64,000 bases of DNA from assembly GCF_000019965.1 (NCBI RefSeq), contig NC_010571.1, forward strand, positions 1,364,001 to 1,428,000, written 5' to 3'. A program made the position numbers and the translations under genes. The notes beneath the pieces were generated by a model. It ran no database searches. It was given only the letters and a program-made list of their open reading frames with translations, and was not told the origin of the DNA. The stretch is from Opitutus terrae PB90-1 (GTDB lineage Bacteria > Verrucomicrobiota > Verrucomicrobiia > Opitutales > Opitutaceae). Shown here one piece after another: positions 1 through 9,178 of the stretch; positions within the stretch are counted from its first letter, which is position 1, and each line of letters begins with the position of its first letter.

Positions 1-2604
1 TTGTTCGCCATCGATGGTCGGCGTGCCGCGGCCCACGGTGACAATGTTTTTCTCCGGCAGCAGCGTGAAGGCCCCGAAACCGGAGTTGTCGACGTCCTGC
101 GCGTGATGCGTGTCACTCCACGACTGCTGGCGTCCGGTGCTGCCGTCGGTGACGCGGAGGTCGAAGAGCACGTTGTCGCCGACGCTGAGCGCGGACGAAA
201 CGGGCACACTCGCCAGCAGCAGATAACCGTTGCGCGTCGGCGTGAGCAACCCCTCTGCGCCGGCCGGCCGCTGGATGCCGTAGCGGTTGAACGTGAACGT
301 CTGCCCGCCGAGGAAAATCTCGACGCGATCGCCGGCCTGCATCCGCGTGCGGTCGGTCACCTCGACGGAGAGGTGAATCGCGTTGGCGCTCCAGACGGCC
401 TTGAACTGGCCCCACGAAGCGGAGCCGTCGCCCGGGTCGAGTGGGACCGGTGCGAGCGCGACCCACGTCTTCAGGTTGCTGAGCAGCCCGGCCGGCTTCT
501 GCGTGACGTTGAGCTTCTTCGGCAGCACCGGCAGCTGCGAAGGATCGACGACGCCATAGTAGGCCGGCTTGGCCTGGAGCTGTTCGTCAAACAGCAGCGG
601 TTTGTCGTCGCGCCGGATCGGGAAGGTCTTCAGCCACGTGTTATCGTCAGCGAGACCCCAGAGTGTAACCGAGCTGATCTGGCTGCTCTTCGCGCGGAAA
701 AGGTCGAACAGGTCCCGATAACGATAGCCCTGCCGCACGAGTGTTTCCTGCGAGACAGGTGAGGTGTCGGTGTCGTTGGAATAGGCGCTGATGTCGAGCT
801 CGGTGATCTGGTTGTCGAGGCCCAGCGACGTGAACAAATCGATACTCTGCGCGATCCGTTCGAGCGGGGGATAGTCGATGCGGATGTGGGTCTGGTGTCC
901 GACGCCGTCGACGCGGATGCCGCGCGCGAGCAGGCCGCGCACGACGTTGGCGAGCGCATCGCGTTTGGCGGGGTCTTCCGTGTTGAAATCGTTGATGTAG
1001 AGCCCGCCGGTCGTGGTCGCAGCAGCGGCGAACTGGAATGCGAGATCGATGTAGTCGGGCCCGATGATCTGCAGCCAGGGCGTGTTGCGGAGCCCGTTGG
1101 GTTGCGAGGGATCGATCACTTCATTCACCACGTCCCAATCGGAAACGACGTCGTTGTAGCGACTCACGACCGCATTGAGGTGCGATTGCAGGCGCTGGAT
1201 GAGCAGCGCGCGATGCGCCGGGTTACCGGACTCGAGCGGATTGCCGACGGCGTCGCGGAACAGCCACGCCGGGTTCTGGTTGTGCCAAAGCAGCGTGTGA
1301 CCGCGCATCTTGAGCCCATTGGCGCGCGCGAAATTCGCGATCGCGTCCGCCGGGCCCCAGTTGAAATTGCCCTCCGTCGGCTCAATCGGGCCCCACTTCA
1401 TCGCGTTGCCCGCAACAATGCTGTTGAAGTGCTTCAGCAGGAGTTGCGCATGAGGGCCGCTGAGCTCCGGCGGCTCGACGGCCACGCCGATATCGAAATA
1501 GCTGGCGAGTACGCTCTTCACCGGAGTGATGTCCTGCACGGTTGGCGGCGCGATGTAGTCGAGGATGAAATCGTCGATGTAGAACGAGGCGGTGCCGGTG
1601 TCGGTCTCGACGTAGAGCTGGAGTTGCGTGGCATCGGCGCCGAAGTTGTAGACGGTCGCGAGGTCGACCCAGCCGGCGTCGGTGACGGGCGTGTTGCCGA
1701 TGACGGTGAGGAAGGACGTGGACCCGTTGTTGTCGGCCTGCAGGCTGACGCGGACATTGCTGGCGGGCTCGCCCGCGAGGAGTTTCACGCGCACGCCGAT
1801 CGCGTAGCGGGAGCCCTTGGAGAGCTTGCCGAGCACGTTGATCGTCGGTCCCTGCCACGACGCCGTGCGGCCAGTGACGCGCAAGCTGTAGCTGCCCGTG
1901 GCAGCGGTTTCGGTCGTGGGCGTCAGCGTGACGGGCCCGCGGGGACCCCAGCCTTCGCTCGTGCCGGTTTCAAAATCCGTCGCGAGCCCGCTGGTGTCAG
2001 GCGGGGGTCCGTCGGATCCGCCGGTGATCGTGAAGTCGTCGAGATAATAGGCGGAGGTGGCGTCGCTGCTCTCGAGGTAGAGCGTAAGATTATCGTTGCT
2101 CGCTGAGGTGAAGCTGAACGTGCCCTGCAGCTGCACCCACGCACCGTCGGTCACGGCCGTCGCGTTGTTCACCTGGACGTAGCTGTTGCTCGCCTCGCCG
2201 GCGGCACGCATCTCGACGGTGAACTTCAGATTGCTCGTGGGCTGGCCGGCGACGAGCCGCACCCAGCCGGAGATCGTGTAGGTGGTGTTGGCGGCGAGCA
2301 GCGGACGCAGGTCGAGCGCGGGGCCGTTCCACGCCGCGGTGCGGCCGGTGGTTTTCAAGCTGCGCGTGCCCGCATGCGCGACGTCGGTCGAGCTCGTCAG
2401 CGTGACCGGACCGCGTGCGGTCCAGCCCTGCGTCGTGCCGTCCTCAAAGGTGTTGGAAACGACTTGGGCGGTGGCGGGTAGCGCCGCGAAGCCGAGCGCC
2501 ACGCCGGCAAGCAGGCCGAGCCGGCGGACCAGCGGGAGCATCATCCAGCGACGGAGGACGCGCGTGTTCGCAGAGCGAACAGAGGTGTGGGGGATGGGTG
2601 TCAT
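1..2604 (-). CDS. Secreted multimodular GH10 endo-1,4-beta-xylanase (3' end outside window)
   Basis: The frame is open from the ATG at 2604 to the window edge (868 codons, no stop), so the C-terminus is missing. Residues 1-47 form a signal peptide ending ALPATA-Q; the Met pair at residues 21-22 is an alternative start. Two related modules follow at about 50-190 and 200-350, each with an NTFEDGTTQGW- or DFETGTSEGW-type opening and a YYLDDF- or FYIDDF-type end, as in CBM4/9 carbohydrate-binding modules. The GH10 barrel spans about 370-710. The expected acid/base glutamate is E495 in DVVNE and the nucleophile is E602 in ITELDIS, 107 residues apart as is usual in GH10. The segment after about 735 (VWSANAIHLSVEVTDRT) resembles a CBM9 module. 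Expected role: extracellular xylan hydrolysis. The family call is firm; substrate detail is inferred. Confidence 0.93.
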   Translation of the reverse strand, partial: MTPIPHTSVRSANTRVLRRWMMLPLVRRLGLLAGVALGFAALPATAQVVSNTFEDGTTQGWTARGPVTLTSSTDVAHAGTRSLKTTGRTAAWNGPALDLRPLLAANTTYTISGWVRLVAGQPTSNLKFTVEMRAAGEASNSYVQVNNATAVTDGAWVQLQGTFSFTSASNDNLTLYLESSDATSAYYLDDFTITGGSDGPPPDTSGLATDFETGTSEGWGPRGPVTLTPTTETAATGSYSLRVTGRTASWQGPTINVLGKLSKGSRYAIGVRVKLLAGEPASNVRVSLQADNNGSTSFLTVIGNTPVTDAGWVDLATVYNFGADATQLQLYVETDTGTASFYIDDFILDYIAPPTVQDITPVKSVLASYFDIGVAVEPPELSGPHAQLLLKHFNSIVAGNAMKWGPIEPTEGNFNWGPADAIANFARANGLKMRGHTLLWHNQNPAWLFRDAVGNPLESGNPAHRALLIQRLQSHLNAVVSRYNDVVSDWDVVNEVIDPSQPNGLRNTPWLQIIGPDYIDLAFQFAAAATTTGGLYINDFNTEDPAKRDALANVVRGLLARGIRVDGVGHQTHIRIDYPPLERIAQSIDLFTSLGLDNQITELDISAYSNDTDTSPVSQETLVRQGYRYRDLFDLFRAKSSQISSVTLWGLADDNTWLKTFPIRRDDKPLLFDEQLQAKPAYYGVVDPSQLPVLPKKLNVTQKPAGLLSNLKTWVALAPVPLDPGDGSASWGQFKAVWSANAIHLSVEVTDRTRMQAGDRVEIFLGGQTFTFNRYGIQRPAGAEGLLTPTRNGYLLLASVPVSSALSVGDNVLFDLRVTDGSTGRQQSWSDTHHAQDVDNSGFGAFTLLPEKNIVTVGRGTPTIDGEQ

Positions 2605-3037
2605 GGGGAGAACGAGGGGGCGCCACGCGGACGCGTGGAGTCATTCAAGGGATGCGCGAGGCGGCGCGGGGGTGACAGGCGCCGAAGGGGCAGCGCATTT
2701 CGGGGTGTTGGGGTAAGCCGAGGCGGCACCTTCGAACGGGCGGCGGCGCTCGCAAACGAGGGCGGGAGTCTAACGTTTGATCCCGATTTATGCTTCGCCA
2801 AACCGTCGGCGGAATCGGGTCGCTCTTTGCGCGGGCGGCGAATTCGCAAGAGCGGGCCGCGACGCCGATTGCGCTCGGATTCGGTCTCCAAGTGTTGCGA
2901 GCCGGCGCTCGCCCAACCTCGTATAGGGCGTCTGCCCGGTCCATAGTTCGGTAGGAGGCCCGAGACCGCTCCTATTCGCCGCGACAGAACTGAACACGAC
3001 GCTCCTCGCTCGCTCCGAAGCTTTCGGGACAACCGGC
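2605..3037. other. Divergent intergenic region, nothing identified
   Basis: This region lies between the divergently transcribed xylanase and KaiC-like genes. Short open frames on both strands have no recognisable product and no ribosome binding site. It must hold promoters for both sides, but I see no convincing -35/-10 pair. Confidence 0.5.
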
Positions 3038-4543
3038 TTGGCATCGGCGGTGTCGGTACTAAATTCCCCGCGCATGAACGGACCCCCTGCGCGTTCAACG
3101 ACCGGCATTGTTGGCTTGGACGACATCTTGAACGGTGGATTCACGGAAAATCGGATGTATCTCGTCGAGGGCGATCCGGGTTCCGGCAAGACGACGCTCG
3201 CGCTGCAGTATCTGCTGGAAGGAAGAAAGCTGGGCGAGCACGGGCTTTATCTCACGCTCTCGGAGAGCAAAGAGGAGTTGCTGGCGGGCGCGGCATCGCA
3301 TGGCTGGTCGCTCGAAGGCATCGAAATTGTGGAGCTGAACGCGGGCGAGAAGGGGCTCTCCGCCGACGAGAACCTGACGATGTATAATCCGTCCGAGGTG
3401 GAGCTCAGTGAAACGACGCGGGCCGTCCTCGAGAGCGTCGAGCGGACCCAACCCCGGCGCGTCGTTTTCGATTCGCTCTCCGAAATGCGGCTACTGGCGC
3501 AGAGCTCGCTTCGTTACCGGAGGCAGATCCTGGCGCTGAAGCAGTTTTTTGTGGGACGCCGATGCACCGTGTTGCTCCTCGACGACGGCACGAGCGAAGG
3601 CCCCGATCTGCAGCTGCAAAGCATCGCGCACGGTGTGGTCACGCTGGAGCAGCTGGCGCCGAGCTATGGCGCCGAGCGCCGCCGGCTGCGCGTGGTGAAA
3701 TTCCGCGGCAGCCCCTATCGCGGCGGCTACCATGATTTCGTGATCGCGGCAGGTGGGCTGCAGGTTTTCCCGCGGCTGATTGCGGCGGAGCATCGCTCGG
3801 ATTTCCCCTCGGCCCGGTTGAAAAGTGGCGTGGACCGCCTGGACCTGCTGCTCGGCGGCGGGCTCGATCGCGGCACCAGCAGCGTGTTCATGGGCCCGGC
3901 CGGCTCGGGCAAATCGACGGTCGCCTTGCGGTATGCGATCGCGGCCGCGGATCGCGGCGAACACGCCGTGATGTTCGTCTTTGATGAGAGCGCGCGGACC
4001 CTCAAGGCGCGCGGCAAGGCGCTGGGGATGAGCTTCCGTGAAGGTACGACTGCCGGGACGGTGTCCGTCCGCCAGATCGACCCGACCGAGCTCGCGCCCG
4101 GCGAGTTTGCTCATTTGGTGCGGGAGGCGGTGGCCCACGATCACGCGACGGTCGTCGTGATTGACAGCTTGAACGGCTACCTGAACGCGATGGCGGAGGA
4201 GCGTGATTTGACCGCGCAGCTGCACGAGCTGCTGATGTATCTTAGTGGGCAGGGCGTCTGCACGATCATGGTGGTGGCTCAACACGGATTGCTGGGTCAA
4301 ATCGCGGCACCGATCGACACGACCTATCTGGCCGATTCCGTGGTCCTCTTCTGCTATTTCGAGGACACGGGGAGGGTGCGAAAGGCCATTTCGGTGATCA
4401 AGAAGCGCAGCGGGCAACACGAGGAAACGATCCGTGAGCTGCGGATCTGCGCGAGCGGCATCGAGCTCAGCGATCCGCTGGCGGATTTCCAAGGCGTGTT
4501 GACCGGCGTGCCGGTGAAAACGCAGCCGGGTTCACCTGCGTAG
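3038..4543 (+). CDS. Two-domain KaiC-like RecA-fold ATPase
   Basis: 501 residues with two KaiC modules. Walker A motifs are GDPGSGKTT near residue 46 and GPAGSGKST near residue 286; Walker B-like strands end VVFDSLSE and VVVIDSLNG. At the catalytic Glu-Glu positions of cyanobacterial KaiC, the first domain has Ser-Glu (LTLSESKEE) and the second Asp-Glu (VFDES). By eye alignment, Thr429-Tyr430 occupy the places of the KaiC phosphosites Ser431-Thr432. No kaiA or kaiB is nearby. The hybrid kinase gene starts 5 bp downstream, so the two are probably co-transcribed and act as one signalling module. ATG at 3074 (MNGPPARST) is an alternative start. The output is unknown, and a clock role should not be assumed. 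Confidence 0.9.
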   Translation: MASAVSVLNSPRMNGPPARSTTGIVGLDDILNGGFTENRMYLVEGDPGSGKTTLALQYLLEGRKLGEHGLYLTLSESKEELLAGAASHGWSLEGIEIVELNAGEKGLSADENLTMYNPSEVELSETTRAVLESVERTQPRRVVFDSLSEMRLLAQSSLRYRRQILALKQFFVGRRCTVLLLDDGTSEGPDLQLQSIAHGVVTLEQLAPSYGAERRRLRVVKFRGSPYRGGYHDFVIAAGGLQVFPRLIAAEHRSDFPSARLKSGVDRLDLLLGGGLDRGTSSVFMGPAGSGKSTVALRYAIAAADRGEHAVMFVFDESARTLKARGKALGMSFREGTTAGTVSVRQIDPTELAPGEFAHLVREAVAHDHATVVVIDSLNGYLNAMAEERDLTAQLHELLMYLSGQGVCTIMVVAQHGLLGQIAAPIDTTYLADSVVLFCYFEDTGRVRKAISVIKKRSGQHEETIRELRICASGIELSDPLADFQGVLTGVPVKTQPGSPA

Positions 4544-4548
4544 CCCGC

Positions 4549-6144
4549 ATGACCTTGGCTCCTCCAGCCGGCGTGGAAAACCGGGTGCTGCTGTTTGTCC
4601 CCACGCGCAAGGATGCGGACGTGAGCCGGCGGCTGCTCGCGCAAGCGGGATTGCCGGCGACGGTCTGCGTCTCGATGGCGGAATTGACCGCTCGCATCGC
4701 GGAAGGCGCGGCCGCCGTGCTCGCCACGAGCGAAATGGTCGAAAGCAGCCAGGTCGATGAATTGCTCCGAGTGCTGGCGGCGCAGGAGCAATGGTCGGAC
4801 CTGCCGTTTGTTTTACTGATCAAGGGCGGCCCGCAGTCACCGCGGGCGAACGAGATTCTGCAAAAGCTCACGAACGTGACCCTGCTGGAGCGACCTGCGG
4901 GCATGCGCTCGGTACTCAGCGCGGTGCAGGCGGCGGTGCGGGCGCGGGTGCGGCAATACCAAGGGCGCTCACAGATTCAGGCGCTGCGGGAGGCGGAGGC
5001 GAAGGCGCGGCGCGCCGACCAGACCAAGGACCAGTTCCTCGCCGCGCTGTCGCATGAGTTGCGCACGCCGCTGACGCCGGTACTTCTTCTCGCCACGGAA
5101 GCCGCGGCCCAGCCGGCACTGGACGCGCGGGCCCGACAGGACTTCGAGATGATCGCGCGGAACGTGGCACTGGAGGCCCGGTTGATCGATGATCTGCTGG
5201 ATCTGACGCGGATCAGCCGCGGCAAGATGAAGCTGGAGAAACAGCCCCAAGACGTCCTCCACGTGTTGCGGGATGCGATGGAAAACGTGCGGCCGGATTT
5301 CGCCGAAAAACGACTCGAGCTGACGACGGTGCTGCCCGCGCTGTCGGCCGTGGTGAGCTGCGATGGCGCGCGGTTGCAGCAGGTTTTCTGGAATGTGCTC
5401 AAGAATGCGGCGAAATTCACGCCCGTCGGCGGCAAGGTGACGATCCAGGTGCGCTTCGCGCCCGACGGAGCGCAGGTGATCACGGAGATCACGGACAACG
5501 GGATGGGGATGACCGCGGCGGAATTGGGCCGCGTCTTCGAAGCGTTCGTGCAGGGCGATCATGCGAACGCGGGCGGCGCTCACCGCTTCGGCGGGCTCGG
5601 GCTGGGCCTGGCCATCTCGCGCTCGCTGGTGGTCCTGCACGATGGTTCGATCGAGGCGCAGAGCGATGGGCCCGGGCACGGCACGACGATCACGATCCGG
5701 CTGCCGCTCGCGCCCGCGGAGTCGGCCGGCGGGCCGGGAGGAGCGGATCCCGACACGGCGCGCGCCGGGGCGCCGTTGCGGATCCTGCTCGTCGAGGATC
5801 ACGAGCCGACCCGCAACGTGCTCAAGCGGCTTCTCGCCGCCCGAAAGCACGACGTGATCGCAGCCGCGACGCTCGCCGAGGCGCGTGTGATTGCGCAAAA
5901 CAACGTGCTCGACCTCCTCATCACCGACCTCGGGCTGCCGGATGGGAATGGGCTCGAGCTGATGCAGGAGCTCACCGCCCGCAGCGGTCTGACCGCGGTC
6001 GCACTCACCGGCTACGGAATGGATGACGATGTACAGCGGAGCAAGAGCACGGGGTTCTTCATGCATTTGACCAAACCACTGCGAATCGCGGAGCTCGACC
6101 GGATGCTGGCTGCCGTGGACGAGCAACGTTCGCGTGCGGGATAG
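4549..6144 (+). CDS. Hybrid histidine kinase with N-terminal receiver-like domain and C-terminal receiver
   Basis: 531 residues, no membrane segment, hence cytoplasmic. Residues about 10-125 resemble a degenerate receiver-like domain (VLLFVPTRKDADVSRRLL). HisKA carries the phospho-acceptor in [11 protein letters not shown] near residue 170. The ATPase domain shows NAAKFTP (N box), DNGMGM (G1) and GLGLGLAIS (G2). A C-terminal receiver (about 405-525) has ILLVEDHE, the Asp in LITDLGLPDGNG, and a TKPL lysine motif. It is translationally close to the KaiC-like gene (5-bp gap), so KaiC is the likely partner. The HisKA-ATPase-receiver core closely resembles that of the kinase at 49573-51723 (shared LIDDLLDLT and ALTGYG motifs), which points to paralogy. 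The signal sensed is unknown. Confidence 0.92.
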   Translation: MTLAPPAGVENRVLLFVPTRKDADVSRRLLAQAGLPATVCVSMAELTARIAEGAAAVLATSEMVESSQVDELLRVLAAQEQWSDLPFVLLIKGGPQSPRANEILQKLTNVTLLERPAGMRSVLSAVQAAVRARVRQYQGRSQIQALREAEAKARRADQTKDQFLAALSHELRTPLTPVLLLATEAAAQPALDARARQDFEMIARNVALEARLIDDLLDLTRISRGKMKLEKQPQDVLHVLRDAMENVRPDFAEKRLELTTVLPALSAVVSCDGARLQQVFWNVLKNAAKFTPVGGKVTIQVRFAPDGAQVITEITDNGMGMTAAELGRVFEAFVQGDHANAGGAHRFGGLGLGLAISRSLVVLHDGSIEAQSDGPGHGTTITIRLPLAPAESAGGPGGADPDTARAGAPLRILLVEDHEPTRNVLKRLLAARKHDVIAAATLAEARVIAQNNVLDLLITDLGLPDGNGLELMQELTARSGLTAVALTGYGMDDDVQRSKSTGFFMHLTKPLRIAELDRMLAAVDEQRSRAG

Positions 6145-6381
6145 TCCGCCGAATAAGGCGAGGAACTGCTGGGTTGTCAGGCCGCCCTTCGGCGCGTCGC
6201 GGTAGGGTCGATCGGCGGCGGATCACGCGGGCGTAGCCACGCGAAGCAACCGGAATTTACCGAACAAGCCGTCCGGAGTTTTCCAGCTTGTTTCTGCTGC
6301 GAGGGAAGGGAGGGTTCGACCCGAGGCAAACGGACCGCATCCGCTTCCGAACCGGCCGGATATCACGCTGTCGGTCGGCGC

Positions 6382-6852
6382 ATGATCAAGCGAACGATCA
6401 GCACCGCGACCCCGCGGACGGGAGAAGGACCGGGATGGCTGCGCCTCGACGACGCGGCCGAGGTGGAAATCAGCTCGGAAAGCGAAACGAATCCGATCGA
6501 AGCGGCGTTGCTGCTCGACGATGCGCGGGGCTGGCGGGCGGATGCGCCCGGCGAGCAGACGATCCGGCTGAAATTCCTGCGGCCGCATGCACTCCGGCGC
6601 GTGCGGGTCGTCTTCGAAGAGCACGAGCGCGAGCGCACGCAGCAATTCGCGCTGCGCGCCGCCATCGCGCCGGCCAACACGTGGACCGATATCGTCCGCC
6701 AGCAATTCAACTTCAGCCCGGTCGGCGCCACGCGCGAGGAGGAGGAGTATCGTGTCGACCTGCGCGAGGTGACGACGCTGGAACTGACGATCAAGCCGGA
6801 TCTGCGCGGCGGTGATGCGCGGGCTAGCCTGCAGGAGCTGCGGATCAGCTGA
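6382..6852 (+). CDS. Small beta-sandwich-like protein leading the alpha-glucan operon
   Basis: 156 residues, no signal peptide and no membrane segment. The alternating strands (QTIRLKFLRPHALRRVRVVFEE, TTLELTIKPDLRGG, ASLQELRIS) and the length suggest a discoidin or F5/8C-like jelly-roll fold, common in carbohydrate binding. I do not recognise a named family with certainty. It is the first gene of a run leading into glgE, with only 5 bp to the longest possible glgE frame, so a role linked to glucan or maltose-phosphate metabolism is plausible but inferred. The gap before it (6145-6381) holds no visible gene. Confidence 0.7.
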   Translation: MIKRTISTATPRTGEGPGWLRLDDAAEVEISSESETNPIEAALLLDDARGWRADAPGEQTIRLKFLRPHALRRVRVVFEEHERERTQQFALRAAIAPANTWTDIVRQQFNFSPVGATREEEEYRVDLREVTTLELTIKPDLRGGDARASLQELRIS

Positions 6853-6891
6853 TTGTCATGGCGCACGTGCCTGCCATCTTCGGCGAGAGCG

Positions 6892-6912
6892 GCCGGGGTC
6901 AGCGACCCCGGC
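6892..6912. repeat. GC palindrome of the CTAC-framed family near the glgE start
   Basis: GCCGGGGTC and GACCCCGGC form a perfect 9-bp stem around an AGC loop, followed by TACAA. The same GCCGGGGTC/GACCCCGGC stem recurs at 28262-28282 inside the RND pump gene. It sits upstream of the conserved part of GlgE, so the longer upstream frame would translate it. This is one reason the glgE start was placed at 6972. Confidence 0.75.
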
Positions 6913-6971
6913 TACAACCGCGGGATGCTCACCGGCCTGCCATCTCCGGCCACTACGACGGTCGGTGCCGC

Positions 6972-8975
6972 GTGATCATCGAAGGCGTGACGCCGCAGCT
7001 CGACGGCGGGCGCTATCCGATCAAGCGCGTGCTCGGCGAGGAAGTCGTCGTCGAAGCGGATATTTTCGCCGACGGACATGATTCACTGTCGGCGCGGCTG
7101 CTGTATCGAGTTGAGGGAGCGGGTGAGAGGGAAAACGAGAACGAGAACGAGAAAGAGAACGAGGATGAGTGGAAGGAGGTGGAGATGGTGGCGGTGGGCA
7201 ACGACCGCTGGCGGGCGGCGTTCCCGATCGAGCAACTCGGTCGCTACCGCTACACGGTCGAAGGCTGGGTCGACCACTTCAAGACCTGGACGCACGACTT
7301 CGAGAAGAAGGTTGCGGCCGCGCAGGACGTGCATGTGGACTTGCTGATCGGAGCCGAGCTCGCGCGGACGGCGGCGCGGAAGGCGAGCGGCGCGGATCGC
7401 GCGCTGTTGGAGCAATGGGCCGGCGAACTGGCCGGTGATCAGGATGCGGCGCGGCGGATCGCGCGGGCGCGTGATGCGGTCGCATTGGCGCTGATGCTGC
7501 GTTATCCGGATCGCTCACTCGCGACGCGCTACGATCAAGAACTCGTCGTCTGGGCCGAGCCGGTCCGCGCGCGCACCGGCGCTTGGTATGAACTGTTCCC
7601 CCGGTCGATGGGCGAGGGAGAGCGACACGGGACGCTGCGCGACGTGGAGGCCCAGTTGCCCCGGATCGCGGAAATGGGATTCGACGTGCTCTATCTGCCG
7701 CCGATCCATCCGATCGGTTATGCATTTCGGAAAGGCCGCAACAACTCGCCCGAGGCCGCCCCGGAGGATCCGGGCAGTCCATGGGGCATCGGCAGTCCGG
7801 AGGGCGGACACAAGTCGATCCACCCGCAGCTCGGGACGCTGGAGGATTTTCAGCGGCTGCTAACGCGCGCCCGTGAATTGCAGATCGAGATCGCGCTCGA
7901 TATCGCGCTGCAGTGTTCGCCGGACCATCCTTACGTGCGCGAGCATCCGGAGTGGTTCAAGCACCGGCCCGACGGCTCGATTCAATACGCCGAGAATCCG
8001 CCGAAGAAATACCAGGACATCTATCCCTTCGATTTCGAGACCAGCGCGTGGCGCGAGCTGTGGCAGGAGGCGAAGAGCGTCATCGAGCACTGGATCGAGC
8101 AGGGCGTGACGATTTTCCGGGTCGATAATCCGCACACGAAGGCGTTTCCCTTCTGGGAGTGGTGCATCGGCGAGCTGAAGCGCGCGCGGCCCGAGCTGAT
8201 CTTCCTGGCGGAGGCGTTCACGCGGCCGAAGGTGAAATACAACCTCGCGAAGCTCGGGTTCACGCAGTCCTACAATTATTTCCCCTGGCGCAATACGAGT
8301 GAGGAGTTGCGCGAGTATCTCACGCATCTCACGCGCACGACCGTGCGGGAATTTTTCCGGCCGAACCTGTGGCCGAATACGCCTGACATCCTGCCGCAGG
8401 CGCTGCAGTTCGGCGGCCGGCCGGCGTTCATGGCGCGACTCGTCCTGGCGGCAACGCTCGGCGCGAGCTACGGGATCTACGGGCCGGCTTACGAGATGTG
8501 CGTGAACGCGCCGCTGAAACCCGGCGGCGAGGAGTATCTCGATTCGGAAAAATACGAGATCAAGGTCTGGAACCTCAACGAACCCGACAGCCTGCAGCCG
8601 CTGATCACGCGGGTGAACGCGATCCGCCGCGAGAATCCGGCGCTGCACAGCAACGACCGGCTGGCGTTTCACGCGACCGACAACCCGCAGCTGCTCGCCT
8701 ACAGCAAGCGCACCGCGGACCGCGACAACGTGATCCTCACGGTCGTGAACCTCGATCCGCACAACACGCAGGAGGGACGCACCGCGCTCGATCTGGCCGA
8801 GCTCGGGGTCGAACCGAAGGACACGTTCCAGGTGCACGATCTGCTGACCGGCGCGCGCTACTTGTGGCGCGGCGCGGAGAACTTCGTCCGGCTCGATCCG
8901 CGGCACATTCCTGCGGCGGTCTACCGCGTGGCCCGCCACGTCCGCTCCGAATACGAATTCGATTACTTCATGTGA
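6972..8975 (+). CDS. glgE: Alpha-1,4-glucan:maltose-1-phosphate maltosyltransferase (GH13_3)
   Basis: GlgE moves maltosyl units from maltose-1-phosphate onto alpha-1,4-glucan in the cytoplasm. The N-domain opens VIIEGVTPQLDGGRYPIKR, the usual GlgE start. The GH13 barrel shows WYELFPRS, VLYLPPIHPIG, IALDIALQCSPDHPYV, the nucleophile Asp in IFRVDNPHTK, the acid Glu in IFLAEAFTRP, and TPDIL. I chose the GTG at 6972. The frame stays open to an ATG at 6858, but those 38 codons run through a palindromic repeat and have no GlgE-like sequence. An extra acidic stretch (GERENENENEKENEDE, 7125-7170) interrupts the N-domain loop between SARLLYRVEG and WKEVEM; its DNA belongs to a dispersed repeat. The TreS-maltokinase gene downstream supplies the substrate. 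Confidence 0.95.
   Translation: MIIEGVTPQLDGGRYPIKRVLGEEVVVEADIFADGHDSLSARLLYRVEGAGERENENENEKENEDEWKEVEMVAVGNDRWRAAFPIEQLGRYRYTVEGWVDHFKTWTHDFEKKVAAAQDVHVDLLIGAELARTAARKASGADRALLEQWAGELAGDQDAARRIARARDAVALALMLRYPDRSLATRYDQELVVWAEPVRARTGAWYELFPRSMGEGERHGTLRDVEAQLPRIAEMGFDVLYLPPIHPIGYAFRKGRNNSPEAAPEDPGSPWGIGSPEGGHKSIHPQLGTLEDFQRLLTRARELQIEIALDIALQCSPDHPYVREHPEWFKHRPDGSIQYAENPPKKYQDIYPFDFETSAWRELWQEAKSVIEHWIEQGVTIFRVDNPHTKAFPFWEWCIGELKRARPELIFLAEAFTRPKVKYNLAKLGFTQSYNYFPWRNTSEELREYLTHLTRTTVREFFRPNLWPNTPDILPQALQFGGRPAFMARLVLAATLGASYGIYGPAYEMCVNAPLKPGGEEYLDSEKYEIKVWNLNEPDSLQPLITRVNAIRRENPALHSNDRLAFHATDNPQLLAYSKRTADRDNVILTVVNLDPHNTQEGRTALDLAELGVEPKDTFQVHDLLTGARYLWRGAENFVRLDPRHIPAAVYRVARHVRSEYEFDYFM
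7125..7170 (+). repeat. GAGAAC/GAGAAA hexamer element, translated within glgE
   Basis: This purine-rich run of GAGAAC and GAGAAA-like hexamers is read in frame as an acidic, Glu/Asn-rich insert in GlgE. The same hexamers form inverted repeats between genes at 48385-48470, 49438-49530 and 51812-51893. Only one arm is present here, so no hairpin forms. Composition differs sharply from the surrounding GC-rich codons. Confidence 0.85.
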
Positions 8976-9029
8976 AAACACTCTCCGCATACTGCTAGGC
9001 AAACCGCCGCATTCCGCGCGCCCTCGCCC

Positions 9030-9102
9030 GTAGGGCCGGCGCTTGCCGCCGGCCGCGAACGCCACGGTTGGCAAACGGCTGCCGGCGAGCGGCAGCCCTA
9101 CA
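9030..9102. repeat. GTAGGG...CCCTAC-framed double palindrome between glgE and treS
   Basis: The outer ends are GTAGGGC and GCCCTAC. Two inner hairpins follow: a GGCCGGCG-type stem and a GGCTGCCG...CGGCAGCC stem. It lies in the 203-bp gap between glgE and the TreS-maltokinase gene. It would be translated as spurious N-terminal residues if the upstream in-frame ATG at 9068 were used. A related element is at 40272-40354. Confidence 0.8.
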
Positions 9103-9178
9103 ACCGAGATTTCGGATGCGAGGCCGACCTGCTCGCCCAACGGAGCCGCGCCGCCGAACCAACTTCCTCGCTCGTCGC

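Noticed and set aside
886-2106. A 406-codon plus-strand frame across the xylanase
   Set aside because: The minus-strand frame encodes a full GH10 domain with catalytic residues; the plus frame has no recognisable fold.
6858-6971. Upstream ATG for GlgE adding 38 residues
   Set aside because: The stretch contains a perfect palindromic repeat and no GlgE-like sequence. It cannot be excluded that the repeat inserted into a translated leader.
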